Shown here: in pieces, positions 1 through 5,603 of the stretch | Layout of the letters: each line of letters starts with the position of its first letter | Numbering within the stretch: position 1 is the first letter of the stretch | Assembly: GCA_003230195.1 (NCBI GenBank) | Contig: QIHH01000065.1 | Location: 1 to 5,653, forward strand | Direction of reading: 5' to 3' | Length of the DNA: 5,653 nt | Source of the DNA: Gammaproteobacteria bacterium | GTDB taxonomy: Bacteria; Pseudomonadota; Gammaproteobacteria; SZUA-140 | Program-made: the position numbers and the translations under genes | The notes under the pieces: generated by a model | Told to the model about the DNA's origin: nothing | Database searches by the model: none | What the model saw: only the letters and a program-made list of their open reading frames with translations

Positions 1-149
1 TAGTTATTTATCGCGTGTTTTTTATGGTTAATTCACAGAATAGGTAGGATTTTGTGGTAAATTTACTTGTGTATCATGTAGTTACGGCGCCACCTTGAAA
101 GGGCTGGTCGCAACCACCTAGATTTCTAGCATCAATGTGATGCTGGTTG
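1..149. other. Left-edge intergenic stretch, no gene supported
   Basis: Every forward frame meets a stop within the first 60 bases, and I found no minus-strand start that stays open to the left edge. One forward frame is open from position 3 to a TAG at 45 and could be the last codons of an upstream gene, but the peptide is too short to recognise. The left part is AT-rich and contains the perfect 10-base palindrome GTAAATTTAC (57-66). The right part is a cluster of inverted repeats described separately. No tRNA and no hairpin followed by a T-run is visible. Confidence 0.6.
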
Positions 150-150
150 C
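110..150. repeat. Nested inverted repeats (three-way-junction-like fold) at the 3' end of maf
   Basis: GCAACCA (110-116) is a perfect 7-base inverted match to TGGTTGC (144-150). Inside it sit two adjoining hairpins: CTAG/CTAG (118-121 and 126-129, loop ATTT) and CATCA/TGATG (130-134 and 138-142, loop ATG). An alternative fold is a single stem pairing 126-134 with 138-146, with one G-T pair. A further TGGT at 105-108 can pair with ACCA at 113-116. The outer arm ends on the first base of the maf stop codon complement. Neither strand shows a T-run after the structure, so it is not a standard intrinsic terminator. It may be an mRNA 3'-end structure for maf. The pairing is seen directly; the function is inferred. 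Confidence 0.5.
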
Positions 151-746
151 TATAGTATCACGACCCCCGCTTTTTCTAGCATGCGTGTCAATTGAATCAG
201 TGGCAGGCCTATTAACGCACTTGGATCATCTCCCTTGAGGCGTTTAAAAAGTGCAATACCCAAGCCTTCCGATTTAAATGATCCTGCACATTGGTAGGGC
301 TGCTCATGTTGTAGATAGGCCTCAATCATCACCGCGTTGAGTTGACGAAACTCAACATCAAATGGCACAACCACTGTTTCGTGAGTAGAGTTTTGACTAT
401 TTAACAGGCTTAGCCCTGTTAGAAAAGTGACTTTCTTGCCAGATGCAGCAAATAATTGAGCCGTTGCCCGCCGATGGTTGCCTGGTTTTCCGATTATTTT
501 TCCGTCGAGTAACGCTACCTGGTCCGAGCCGATAATCAGCGCATCGGGATGTGATTTTGCAACTGCACGGGCTTTCATTAGTGATAGCCGGGCAACCAAT
601 TCTTCAGGTAATTCTCCATTTTGAGTTGTTTCATCAATATTTGGTGAAATGGCGTCAAAATCCAGTTGAAGGCGTTGTAGCAACGCTTTTCTGAATGGTG
701 AACTTGAGGCTAAAATAATTTTGGTGGCATTATTTGATATTTTCAT
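150..746 (-). CDS. yceF: Maf/YceF family nucleotide pyrophosphatase (7-methyl-GTP type)
   Basis: A 198-residue cytoplasmic Maf-family protein, the usual length. The family hydrolyses non-canonical or modified nucleoside triphosphates to the monophosphate plus pyrophosphate; the YceF branch prefers 7-methyl-GTP. The N-terminal substrate-loop motif LASSSPFRKALL spans about residues 12-23, followed by DET (38-40) and GSDQV (73-77), where Asp75 is the expected catalytic residue. The SDQV signature, CAGSFKSEG and the C-terminal GLPL segment match E. coli YceF rather than the dTTPase-type YhdE, which has an ADT motif. The ATG at 746 gives the full family N terminus, but no clear Shine-Dalgarno sequence precedes it. 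The gene is divergent from yceD, as in E. coli. I saw no convincing promoter for it in the 747-918 gap. The protein appears intact. Recent literature also uses the symbol maf. Confidence 0.93.
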   Translation of the reverse strand: MKISNNATKIILASSSPFRKALLQRLQLDFDAISPNIDETTQNGELPEELVARLSLMKARAVAKSHPDALIIGSDQVALLDGKIIGKPGNHRRATAQLFAASGKKVTFLTGLSLLNSQNSTHETVVVPFDVEFRQLNAVMIEAYLQHEQPYQCAGSFKSEGLGIALFKRLKGDDPSALIGLPLIQLTRMLEKAGVVIL

Positions 747-880
747 CTATATATATCATTAGGTTATGGTGGATATCTATTGCATTAGGTACTAGGAGTC
801 GGGGCAGTATCTGCTGCGATGATCTAGCTCTGCTTGAGAGCACCCTAAAGGGCAAGCTTACCTGATTTTGTTAATAGTTT

Positions 881-909
881 TTGACAGTTAGCGCATCTCG
901 CACTAAAAT
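881..909 (+). promoter_or_regulatory. Strong sigma-70 promoter for the yceD-rpmF-plsX-fab operon
   Basis: TTGACA (881-886, perfect -35) is followed by a 17-base spacer and TAAAAT (904-909, 5 of 6 to TATAAT). The predicted transcription start is near 915-919, and the yceD ATG is at 919, so the 5' leader would be only 0-4 bases. The stretch between the -10 and the start (910-915, CGCGGG) is GC-rich. A GC-rich discriminator is typical of stable-RNA and ribosomal-protein promoters under ppGpp/DksA control, which fits an operon holding rpmF. The hexamers and spacing are seen directly; stringent control is inferred. Confidence 0.78.
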
Positions 910-918
910 CGCGGGTTT

Positions 919-1458
919 ATGTCGACCCATTTACAAGATTATATAAAACCGCTCAGTTTCTGCGATCGTGGTGAACGCCTTAAAGGCATTATTCCGTTGG
1001 CTGGGATGAGTCGTTTGGTTGATTCACTGCGCCATCAAAATGGAGAGGTCGAAATAGACCTAGCATTTGATATCGATTCACAGGGCTGTAAAGTGGTGCG
1101 TGGGCATCTGAAAACGAACTTGGCGCTGGAATGCCAGCGCTGTATGAAGGTAGTTGTAACACGGATTGAGACAGATATCTCATTAGCATTCGTTGATTCG
1201 GAAGCGGCAGGTAAGCAGCTTTCCAGTGAATATGATCCTTATATTCTTGATGAGCCGACGATCGTAGTGCGTGAGCTGGTAGAAGATGAACTGATTTTGG
1301 CACTGCCGATTGTCACATTTCATCCAGTGGAAGAATGTGCAGTGGCAGTACTTCAACCTGTTGAGGAGATCTATATTCCACAACCTGCTGAAGAGAAAAA
1401 ACCCAACCCATTTAGTGCGTTGGCTGGACTGAAAAAGACGAAGCCTGATAGTGAGTAG
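919..1458 (+). CDS. yceD: YceD, DUF177 family 23S rRNA accumulation protein
   Basis: A 179-residue soluble protein of the YceD/DUF177 family (E. coli about 173). Bacterial members have been linked to 23S rRNA accumulation, and the gene is almost always next to rpmF; the biochemical activity is not well defined. Diagnostic features are the CQRC pair (Cys72 and Cys75, a CxxC motif) after a beta-rich N-terminal half, the acidic helix VEDELILALPIV (about 121-132), a further Cys140, and the conserved C-terminal KPNPFSALAGLK (about 161-172). The ATG at 919 gives an N terminus that lines up with family members, including the DRGERLKG segment. There is no recognisable Shine-Dalgarno sequence, because the start lies within a few bases of the predicted transcription start. 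It is the first gene of the operon, 102 bases before rpmF. The C-terminal tail is slightly longer than in E. coli. Confidence 0.92.
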   Translation: MSTHLQDYIKPLSFCDRGERLKGIIPLAGMSRLVDSLRHQNGEVEIDLAFDIDSQGCKVVRGHLKTNLALECQRCMKVVVTRIETDISLAFVDSEAAGKQLSSEYDPYILDEPTIVVRELVEDELILALPIVTFHPVEECAVAVLQPVEEIYIPQPAEEKKPNPFSALAGLKKTKPDSE

Positions 1459-1560
1459 TCCAGAGACTAGTTTGAGTATTGAATGTTGCTTTACATCGTA
1501 CTTTAAAAATGTTTATGACAAGTTAAGCGTCAATGATTTTGTTTTTAAGGAGTAGTTAGC
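1459..1560 (+). promoter_or_regulatory. Possible internal promoter region before rpmF
   Basis: This 102-base gap is unusually long for an otherwise compact operon. It contains TTTACA (1490-1495) followed after 18 bases by TATGAC (1514-1519). An alternative pair is TTGAAT (1479-1484), a 17-base spacer and TTTAAA (1502-1507). Both are weak matches to sigma-70. An internal promoter would let L32 be expressed above yceD. I see no terminator hairpin in the gap. Confidence 0.25.
1547..1552 (+). promoter_or_regulatory. Strong ribosome binding site for rpmF
   Basis: AAGGAG with an 8-base spacer to the ATG at 1561, close to ideal. It fixes the start of the short L32 gene and fits the high translation expected of a ribosomal protein. 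Confidence 0.85.
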
Positions 1561-1740
1561 ATGGCTGTACAAAAGAGTAAGAAATCAACCTCAAGGCGTG
1601 GTATGCGTCGTTCTCATGATGCACTGACAGGTAAAACGCTATCTGTTGATGCAAACTCAGGTGAGACTCACCTGCGCCATCATGTAACGGCAGATGGTTA
1701 CTACAAAGGTAAAAAAGTCGTCGAGAGCACGGGCGAATAG
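1561..1740 (+). CDS. rpmF: 50S ribosomal protein L32
   Basis: A 59-residue basic protein, MAVQKSKKSTSRRGMRRSHD at the N terminus, nearly superimposable on E. coli L32 (57 residues). It is a structural protein of the large ribosomal subunit. The hallmark RRGMRRSHDAL block (about residues 12-22) is followed by SVDANSGETHLRHHVTADGYY (about 28-48) and a short lysine-rich end. It has no cysteines, so it is the zinc-independent (C-minus) form, not the four-Cys paralogue. The start is set by the AAGGAG site at 1547-1552. Its stop TAG (1738-1740) lies 3 bases before the plsX start, which suggests translational coupling. The yceD-rpmF-plsX order is a classic conserved arrangement joining ribosome and lipid genes. 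Confidence 0.97.
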   Translation: MAVQKSKKSTSRRGMRRSHDALTGKTLSVDANSGETHLRHHVTADGYYKGKKVVESTGE

Positions 1741-1785
1741 ACCTTGGGTCTAACCATTGCGCTTGATGCGATGGGAGGCGATCAC

Positions 1786-1799
1786 GGCCCAGTGCACTT
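1786..1799 (+). other. plsX: Inferred deletion and frameshift junction in plsX
   Basis: GGC CCA (Gly-Pro of MGGDHGP) at 1786-1791 is followed by only two bases before GCA CTT (Ala-Leu of ALNALKK) at 1794. Other PlsX proteins have about six residues here (SVTVPA in E. coli). That equals 18 expected bases against 2 present, a net loss of 16. The two frames overlap as open frames between 1767 and 1831, so the switch must lie in that interval. Confidence 0.75.
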
Positions 1800-1889
1800 A
1801 ATGCGCTCAAGAAGCATTGTGACCTCAAACTGATTCTTGTTGGCGATCAGGCTCAACTCATCGCCGCACTGCAACAGCAGGGTGGTGAG

Positions 1890-2750
1890 GTGGGTGAGCG
1901 CCTGACAGTTCAGCACGCCTCTCAACAGGTGGCAATGGATGAGTCGCCAGCGTTAGCGCTACGCAGCAAAAAAGATTCATCGATGCGTATTGCAATTAAC
2001 CTAGTGAAAGACGGTACCGCTTCAGCCTGTGTTAGTGCAGGTAATACCGGCGCCTTGATGGCAACGGCTCGTTTTGTATTAAAGACACTGCCGGGGGTTG
2101 ATCGTCCTGCGATTATCTCAACCTTACCTGCGATCAAAGGGCATACTCATATGCTGGATCTGGGTGCGAATGTTGATTCGACGGCTGAACATCTGTTTCA
2201 GTTTGCAGTGATGGGTTCAGTATTGACCAGCGCTGTTGAAAATATTGAACGCCCGACGGTCGGTCTGCTTAATATCGGTTCGGAAGAGATGAAAGGCAAT
2301 GAGCGTGTCAAAGAGGCTGCACAGTTACTGACCAACAGTAATATCAATTATGTCGGTTTTGTTGAGGGTGATGATATCTTCAAGGGTACTGTTGATGTGG
2401 TGGTGTGTGATGGCTTTGTTGGTAATGTCGCACTGAAGACCTGTGAAGGGGTTGCTAGGATGTTAAGTTGCTCCTTGAAAGAGGAGTTTTTGCGTACACC
2501 GCTCACCAAAATAGCAGCGCTGTGTGCGAAGCCAGTACTTAACGCCTTTCGTGCCAAGTACGATCCGCGTAATTATAATGGTGCCAGCTTTGTCGGCCTG
2601 ACGGGCATTGTGGTTAAAAGCCATGGCGGTGCGGATGAACTCTCATTTGAGACGGCTATACGCGAAGCCATTACCGAAGTTGAAAAAGATGTGCCGCATT
2701 TAATCGGTAATCAGCTTGAGTCACTATTAACTAGGAGGCAGGCAAGTTGA
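1890..2750 (+). CDS. plsX: Remaining open frame of PlsX (about 85% of the protein)
   Basis: This is the longest intact part of plsX if translation began at GTG 1890: 286 residues against about 340 normally, lacking about 50 N-terminal residues including the MGGD motif. Family blocks are all present: SAGNTGALM (49-57), DLGANVD (90-96), LLNIGSEEMKG (126-136), VCDGFVGNVALK (172-183), YNGASFVGLTG and VKSHGGAD. GTG 1890 has GGTGG-type bases just upstream (1881-1885), but it falls in the middle of the fold, so a stable active enzyme from this start is unlikely. The stop TGA (2748-2750) overlaps the fabH ATG by one base. This entry is the 3' part of the disrupted gene, not a separate gene. Confidence 0.55.
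   Translation: MGERLTVQHASQQVAMDESPALALRSKKDSSMRIAINLVKDGTASACVSAGNTGALMATARFVLKTLPGVDRPAIISTLPAIKGHTHMLDLGANVDSTAEHLFQFAVMGSVLTSAVENIERPTVGLLNIGSEEMKGNERVKEAAQLLTNSNINYVGFVEGDDIFKGTVDVVVCDGFVGNVALKTCEGVARMLSCSLKEEFLRTPLTKIAALCAKPVLNAFRAKYDPRNYNGASFVGLTGIVVKSHGGADELSFETAIREAITEVEKDVPHLIGNQLESLLTRRQAS
2733..2738 (+). promoter_or_regulatory. Strong ribosome binding site for fabH inside the plsX 3' end
   Basis: A full AGGAGG lies 8 bases before TTG 2747 and 11 bases before ATG 2750. The spacing slightly favours TTG, but codon preference and the family N terminus favour ATG. The strong site means fabH can be translated even if plsX translation stops early. Confidence 0.75.
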
Positions 2751-3715
2751 TGAATTCACGCATCGCAGGTACTGGCGGTTATCTTCCAGAAAATGTCATG
2801 ACCAATGCCGATCTTGAGAAACTGGTTGAGACCTCTGATGAGTGGATTGTGGATCGTACCGGCATCAGGCAGCGTCATATTGCAGTGGAAGGTGAAACCA
2901 CCTGCGATATTGCAGAAAAAGCGGCTCGACAGGCGATAGCAGCGGCAGGCATAAAACCGCAAAATATTGACCTGATCATTGTGGCGACCACCACCCCTGA
3001 TCGTATTTTTCCAAGCACCGCTTGCCTGTTGCAACAGCGCCTGGATATTCACGGCTGTGCTGCTTTTGATGTGCAGGCTGTCTGCACTGGTTTTGTTTAT
3101 GCACTGAGCGTCGCTGAAAAGTTTATTCGCACAGGCAGCGCCACGCGCGCGCTGGTTGTGGGCGCTGAAACAACTTCACGTATCATAGACTGGACTGACC
3201 GCAGTACCTGCGTGTTGTTTGGTGATGGTGCGGGTGCGGTGGTACTTGAGGCGACTGAAGAGCCTGGTATTCTCTCAACCCATCTGCATGCCGATGGCGC
3301 ATATAGTGATCTGTTGACAGTACCTGAAGGTATTTCTCAAGGGTTTGCGAAAATGCAGGCGGGCGAGGCCTATATCACCATGCAGGGCAATGAAGTCTTT
3401 AAGATGGCGGTCAAAACACTAGGCCGTATCGTAGACGAGACACTGGCTGCAAATGATATGCAAAAAAGTGATATCGACTGGTTGATACCGCATCAGGCCA
3501 ATATTCGCATTATTAAAGCCACGGCGAAGAAATTGAATATGTCGATGGACCAGGTGGTCGTAACCGTTGATCACCACGGCAATACTTCAGCGGCTTCGAT
3601 TCCACTGGCGCTTAACGTTGCGGTGCGCGATGGCCGTATTCAACGTGGCGAAACGCTATTGCTTGAGGCCTTTGGTGGTGGTTTCACCTGGGGCTCAGCA
3701 CTGCTTAAGTATTAA
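2750..3715 (+). CDS. fabH: Beta-ketoacyl-ACP synthase III
   Basis: FabH condenses acetyl-CoA with malonyl-ACP to make acetoacetyl-ACP, the first step of each fatty-acid chain, in the cytoplasm. It is a thiolase-fold enzyme of 321 residues from ATG 2750 (E. coli 317). The catalytic triad is visible: Cys112 in DVQAVCTGF, His248 in WLIPHQANIR and Asn278 in HGNTSAAS. With the ATG start the cysteine falls at exactly the E. coli position, which supports 2750 over the in-frame TTG at 2747. Other family blocks are the N-terminal GTGGYLPE, TSDEWIVDRTGI, FGDGAGAVVL (about 157-166), and the C-terminal LLEAFGGGFTWGSALLKY. The ATG overlaps the plsX stop (TGATG), so the two are translationally coupled in an intact operon. 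The protein appears intact. Confidence 0.97.
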   Translation: MNSRIAGTGGYLPENVMTNADLEKLVETSDEWIVDRTGIRQRHIAVEGETTCDIAEKAARQAIAAAGIKPQNIDLIIVATTTPDRIFPSTACLLQQRLDIHGCAAFDVQAVCTGFVYALSVAEKFIRTGSATRALVVGAETTSRIIDWTDRSTCVLFGDGAGAVVLEATEEPGILSTHLHADGAYSDLLTVPEGISQGFAKMQAGEAYITMQGNEVFKMAVKTLGRIVDETLAANDMQKSDIDWLIPHQANIRIIKATAKKLNMSMDQVVVTVDHHGNTSAASIPLALNVAVRDGRIQRGETLLLEAFGGGFTWGSALLKY

Positions 3716-3755
3716 TCTTTTTATATTTATCTGATTTAATCTGGATTCATTTTTC

Positions 3756-4703
3756 ATGAGTAAACATATCGCTTTTGTCTTCCCTGGTCAGGGTTCACAG
3801 TCTATTGGCATGCTTGCTGAAATGGCGGCAGTTGATCCCGTTATTGAACAGACCTTTGCTGAGGCGTCTGAAGTGTTAGGGTATGACCTATGGCAGTTGG
3901 CTCAAAATGGCCCTGACACTGAGCTTAATCAGACCGATAAAACGCAACCTGCAATGCTGGCTGCGGGCGTCGCGATGTACCGCGTGTGGCAAAAAAAATC
4001 AGGTGTCATACCAACCGTAGTGGCAGGGCATAGTTTGGGGGAATACACTGCATTAGTCTGTTCAGTTGCCATTTCATTTGCGGCTGCGATTGATCTTGTT
4101 GAAAAGCGTGGCCGTTTTATGCAGCAGGCGGTGCCTGCTGGTGAAGGGGCAATGGCGGCAATTTTGGGGCTTGATGATGCTCAGGTGATTAAATGCTGCG
4201 AAGAGGCAGCTGACGGTGAGGTTATTTCAGCGGTCAACTTTAATTCACCAGGCCAGGTGGTGGTAGCAGGCACTGCAGCGGCTGTTGAACGCGTCACTGG
4301 TATTGCAAAGGCCGCAGGTGCTAAGCGAGCACTGGTACTACCGGTCAGCGTACCATCTCATTGTGAACTGATGCGCCCAGCTGCGGTGCAGATGGCGCCG
4401 CTACTGGCCTCTGTCGAGATCACAACACCAGTGATCCCGGTCATTCATAATGCGGATGTCGCCACTTATCAGGATGCAGACGCGATACGAGACGCGCTGC
4501 TACGACAACTGTATAATCCAGTCCGTTGGGTTGAGAGCATACAGCAGATTGCTGCCAGCGATATCAACACGCTAGTGGAATGTGGCCCTGGTAAGGTGCT
4601 GGCGGGATTAAATAAGCGTATTGATCGCAGCATGATGGCATTGCCGATCTTTGACCCGGCAAGCCTTGAAAAAGCCACTGCAACCGTAACAGCAGAAGGT
4701 TAA
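3756..4703 (+). CDS. fabD: Malonyl-CoA:ACP transacylase
   Basis: FabD transfers malonyl from CoA to acyl carrier protein, supplying the extender unit for FabH and the elongating synthases. It has 315 residues, near the family norm (E. coli 309). Key residues are visible: Gln12 in FPGQGSQ (oxyanion hole), nucleophile Ser93 in GHSLGE, Arg118 in VEKRGRFMQ (malonate carboxylate binding) and His202 in VSVPSHC (catalytic). NFNSPGQVVVAG and RQLYNPVRW are further family blocks. The segment after the nucleophile reads ALVCSVAISF, where relatives usually have a Gly at the Val104 position (E. coli ALVCAGVIDF). Start ATG 3756 follows a 40-base AT-rich gap with no clear Shine-Dalgarno sequence. The 5-base gap to fabG indicates co-transcription. 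Confidence 0.97.
   Translation: MSKHIAFVFPGQGSQSIGMLAEMAAVDPVIEQTFAEASEVLGYDLWQLAQNGPDTELNQTDKTQPAMLAAGVAMYRVWQKKSGVIPTVVAGHSLGEYTALVCSVAISFAAAIDLVEKRGRFMQQAVPAGEGAMAAILGLDDAQVIKCCEEAADGEVISAVNFNSPGQVVVAGTAAAVERVTGIAKAAGAKRALVLPVSVPSHCELMRPAAVQMAPLLASVEITTPVIPVIHNADVATYQDADAIRDALLRQLYNPVRWVESIQQIAASDINTLVECGPGKVLAGLNKRIDRSMMALPIFDPASLEKATATVTAEG
4695..4699 (+). promoter_or_regulatory. Ribosome binding site for fabG inside the fabD 3' end
   Basis: GAAGG within the last codons of fabD, 9 bases before the fabG ATG at 4709. It supports the 4709 start and coupled translation. Confidence 0.6.
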
Positions 4704-4708
4704 TTGAG

Positions 4709-5446
4709 ATGGAAAATGAAATTGTTTTAATCACTGGCGCTTCTCGTGGGATAGGACGTGCGATTGCACTCTCCCTCGGGGAAAATGGCGCGACTGTCAT
4801 TGGTACTGCCACTTCAGAAAGTGGCGCACAAAACATTGCTAAGTATATGGATGAGAATGGAATTAAAGGTTCGGGTGAAGTGCTCAATGTCACTGACCAG
4901 GGGTCTATTGATACGCTACTCAAGACAGTAACTGAAAAGTTTGGTGCGCCGACTATCTTGGTGAATAATGCAGGCATTACCCGCGACAACCTTTTGATGA
5001 GGATGAAAGAAGATGAATGGGATGACATCATCAATACTAATTTGAGTTCTATTTATCGCCTGAGCAAATCATGCCTACGCGCTATGATGAAGGCGCGCAG
5101 TGGTAAAATCGTGAATATTGCCTCTGTGGTGGCGCTAACCGGCAATCCAGGGCAATGTAACTACGCTGCTGCTAAATCGGGGATGATTGGCTTCAGCAAA
5201 GCGCTGGCGCGTGAAGTCGCTTCCCGTGGTATTACGGTTAACTGTGTCGCACCCGGTTTTATTGAAACTGATATGACGCATGAACTGCCAGAAAAACAGA
5301 AAGAGGCACTACTGCAGTCGATTCCACTTAATCGATTGGGACGGCCGGAGGAGGTTGCGGGTGCGGTTGAATATCTGACCTCACCAGTCGGGAATTACAT
5401 TACCGGCGAGACGATTAACGTCAATGGCGGCATGTATATGGCTTAG
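4709..5446 (+). CDS. fabG: 3-oxoacyl-ACP reductase
   Basis: FabG is the NADPH-dependent reductase that converts 3-oxoacyl-ACP to 3-hydroxyacyl-ACP, the first reduction of each elongation cycle. It is a classical short-chain dehydrogenase of 245 residues (E. coli 244). The cofactor motif TGASRGIG spans residues 9-16 and NNAG spans 86-89. The active-site set is Asn111, Ser139, Tyr152 and Lys156 (in NYAAAKSG), each one position later than in E. coli. The C terminus ends GETINVNGGMYMA, the family's usual ending. The start is supported by GAAGG 9 bases upstream and a 5-base gap after fabD. It lies between fabD and acpP, the conserved position that separates this true FabG from the many other short-chain dehydrogenases. 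No damage is visible. Confidence 0.97.
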   Translation: MENEIVLITGASRGIGRAIALSLGENGATVIGTATSESGAQNIAKYMDENGIKGSGEVLNVTDQGSIDTLLKTVTEKFGAPTILVNNAGITRDNLLMRMKEDEWDDIINTNLSSIYRLSKSCLRAMMKARSGKIVNIASVVALTGNPGQCNYAAAKSGMIGFSKALAREVASRGITVNCVAPGFIETDMTHELPEKQKEALLQSIPLNRLGRPEEVAGAVEYLTSPVGNYITGETINVNGGMYMA

Positions 5447-5520
5447 GGTTCACGCAAGCAGCCTTGAGTATCAATAATAATATATGGTTAGATTAGAAAT
5501 CATCGGTTGAGGACTATTTT

Positions 5521-5547
5521 TTGTAGCCAATCGCAAGGGTTTACAAT
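5521..5547 (+). promoter_or_regulatory. Candidate promoter for acpP
   Basis: The 157-base fabG-acpP gap (5447-5603) is far longer than the others in fabHDG, and AcpP is among the most abundant bacterial proteins, so a separate promoter is expected. The best -10 is TACAAT (5542-5547, 5 of 6). The only nearby -35 is the poor TTGTAG (5521-5526) with a short 15-base spacer. An overlapping TAGAAT (5547-5552) is an alternative -10. The start would leave a leader of about 45-50 bases. No terminator hairpin with a T-run is visible after fabG, so read-through from the operon is also likely. Confidence 0.35.
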
Positions 5548-5588
5548 AGAATACGGCCGCAACCCCGTTTTATGGGTTTAATTTCCTG

Positions 5589-5594
5589 GGAGGA
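5589..5594 (+). promoter_or_regulatory. Strong ribosome binding site for acpP
   Basis: GGAGGA with a 9-base spacer to ATG 5604, matching the very high translation expected for acyl carrier protein. Confidence 0.85.
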
Positions 5595-5603
5595 AAATTT
5601 GTC

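Larger units (their letters stand above)
1744..2750 (+). pseudogene. plsX: plsX, phosphate acyltransferase, frameshifted near the N terminus
   Basis: PlsX is a peripheral membrane enzyme that turns acyl-ACP plus phosphate into acyl-phosphate, the donor for PlsY in phosphatidic acid synthesis. The natural start is TTG 1744, 3 bases after rpmF, giving (M)GLTIALDAMGGDHGP, the family N terminus. That frame stops at TGA 1831-1833 after 29 residues. The matching continuation, ALNALKKHCDLKLILVGDQ, begins at 1794 in another frame and runs to TGA 2748-2750. Family alignment (E. coli GPSVTVPAALQAL) implies that about 16 bases are missing around 1789-1796. Restoring 16 would give 340 residues, the normal length. 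All later motifs are intact. The continuing frame has no ATG, GTG or TTG before GTG 1890. This is a real mutation or an assembly/sequencing error; the sequence alone cannot decide. Confidence 0.85.

Noticed and set aside
3..47. C-terminal end of an upstream gene such as rluC
   Set aside because: Only about 14 codons are open before the stop, and the peptide has no recognisable similarity, so it cannot be supported.
57..66. Perfect palindrome GTAAATTTAC as an operator
   Set aside because: It is short, AT-rich, does not extend on either side, and has no adjacent gene or promoter that would give it a role.
827..852. Two small tandem hairpins (GCTCT/AGAGC and CCC/GGG) upstream of the yceD promoter, considered as a terminator or regulator site
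   Set aside because: The stems are 3-5 pairs, with no T-run directly after them and no match to an operator I recognise.
989..1303. A 104-residue minus-strand open frame opposite yceD
   Set aside because: It is fully covered by the conserved YceD coding sequence and shows no family features.
1764..1833. Programmed ribosomal frameshift that would rescue plsX
   Set aside because: No slippery heptamer fits the overlap. The zero-frame codons around the junction (GGC CCA GTG) do not allow re-pairing after a -1 slip. About five family residues would still be missing, so a deletion explains the data better.
2747..2749. TTG as the fabH start
   Set aside because: Its spacing from AGGAGG is slightly better, but ATG 2750 places the catalytic Cys at 112 as in E. 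coli and is the stronger codon.
4564..5034. A 156-residue open frame on the minus strand across the fabD-fabG boundary
   Set aside because: It lies opposite two well-supported conserved genes and has no recognisable domain or upstream ribosome binding site.
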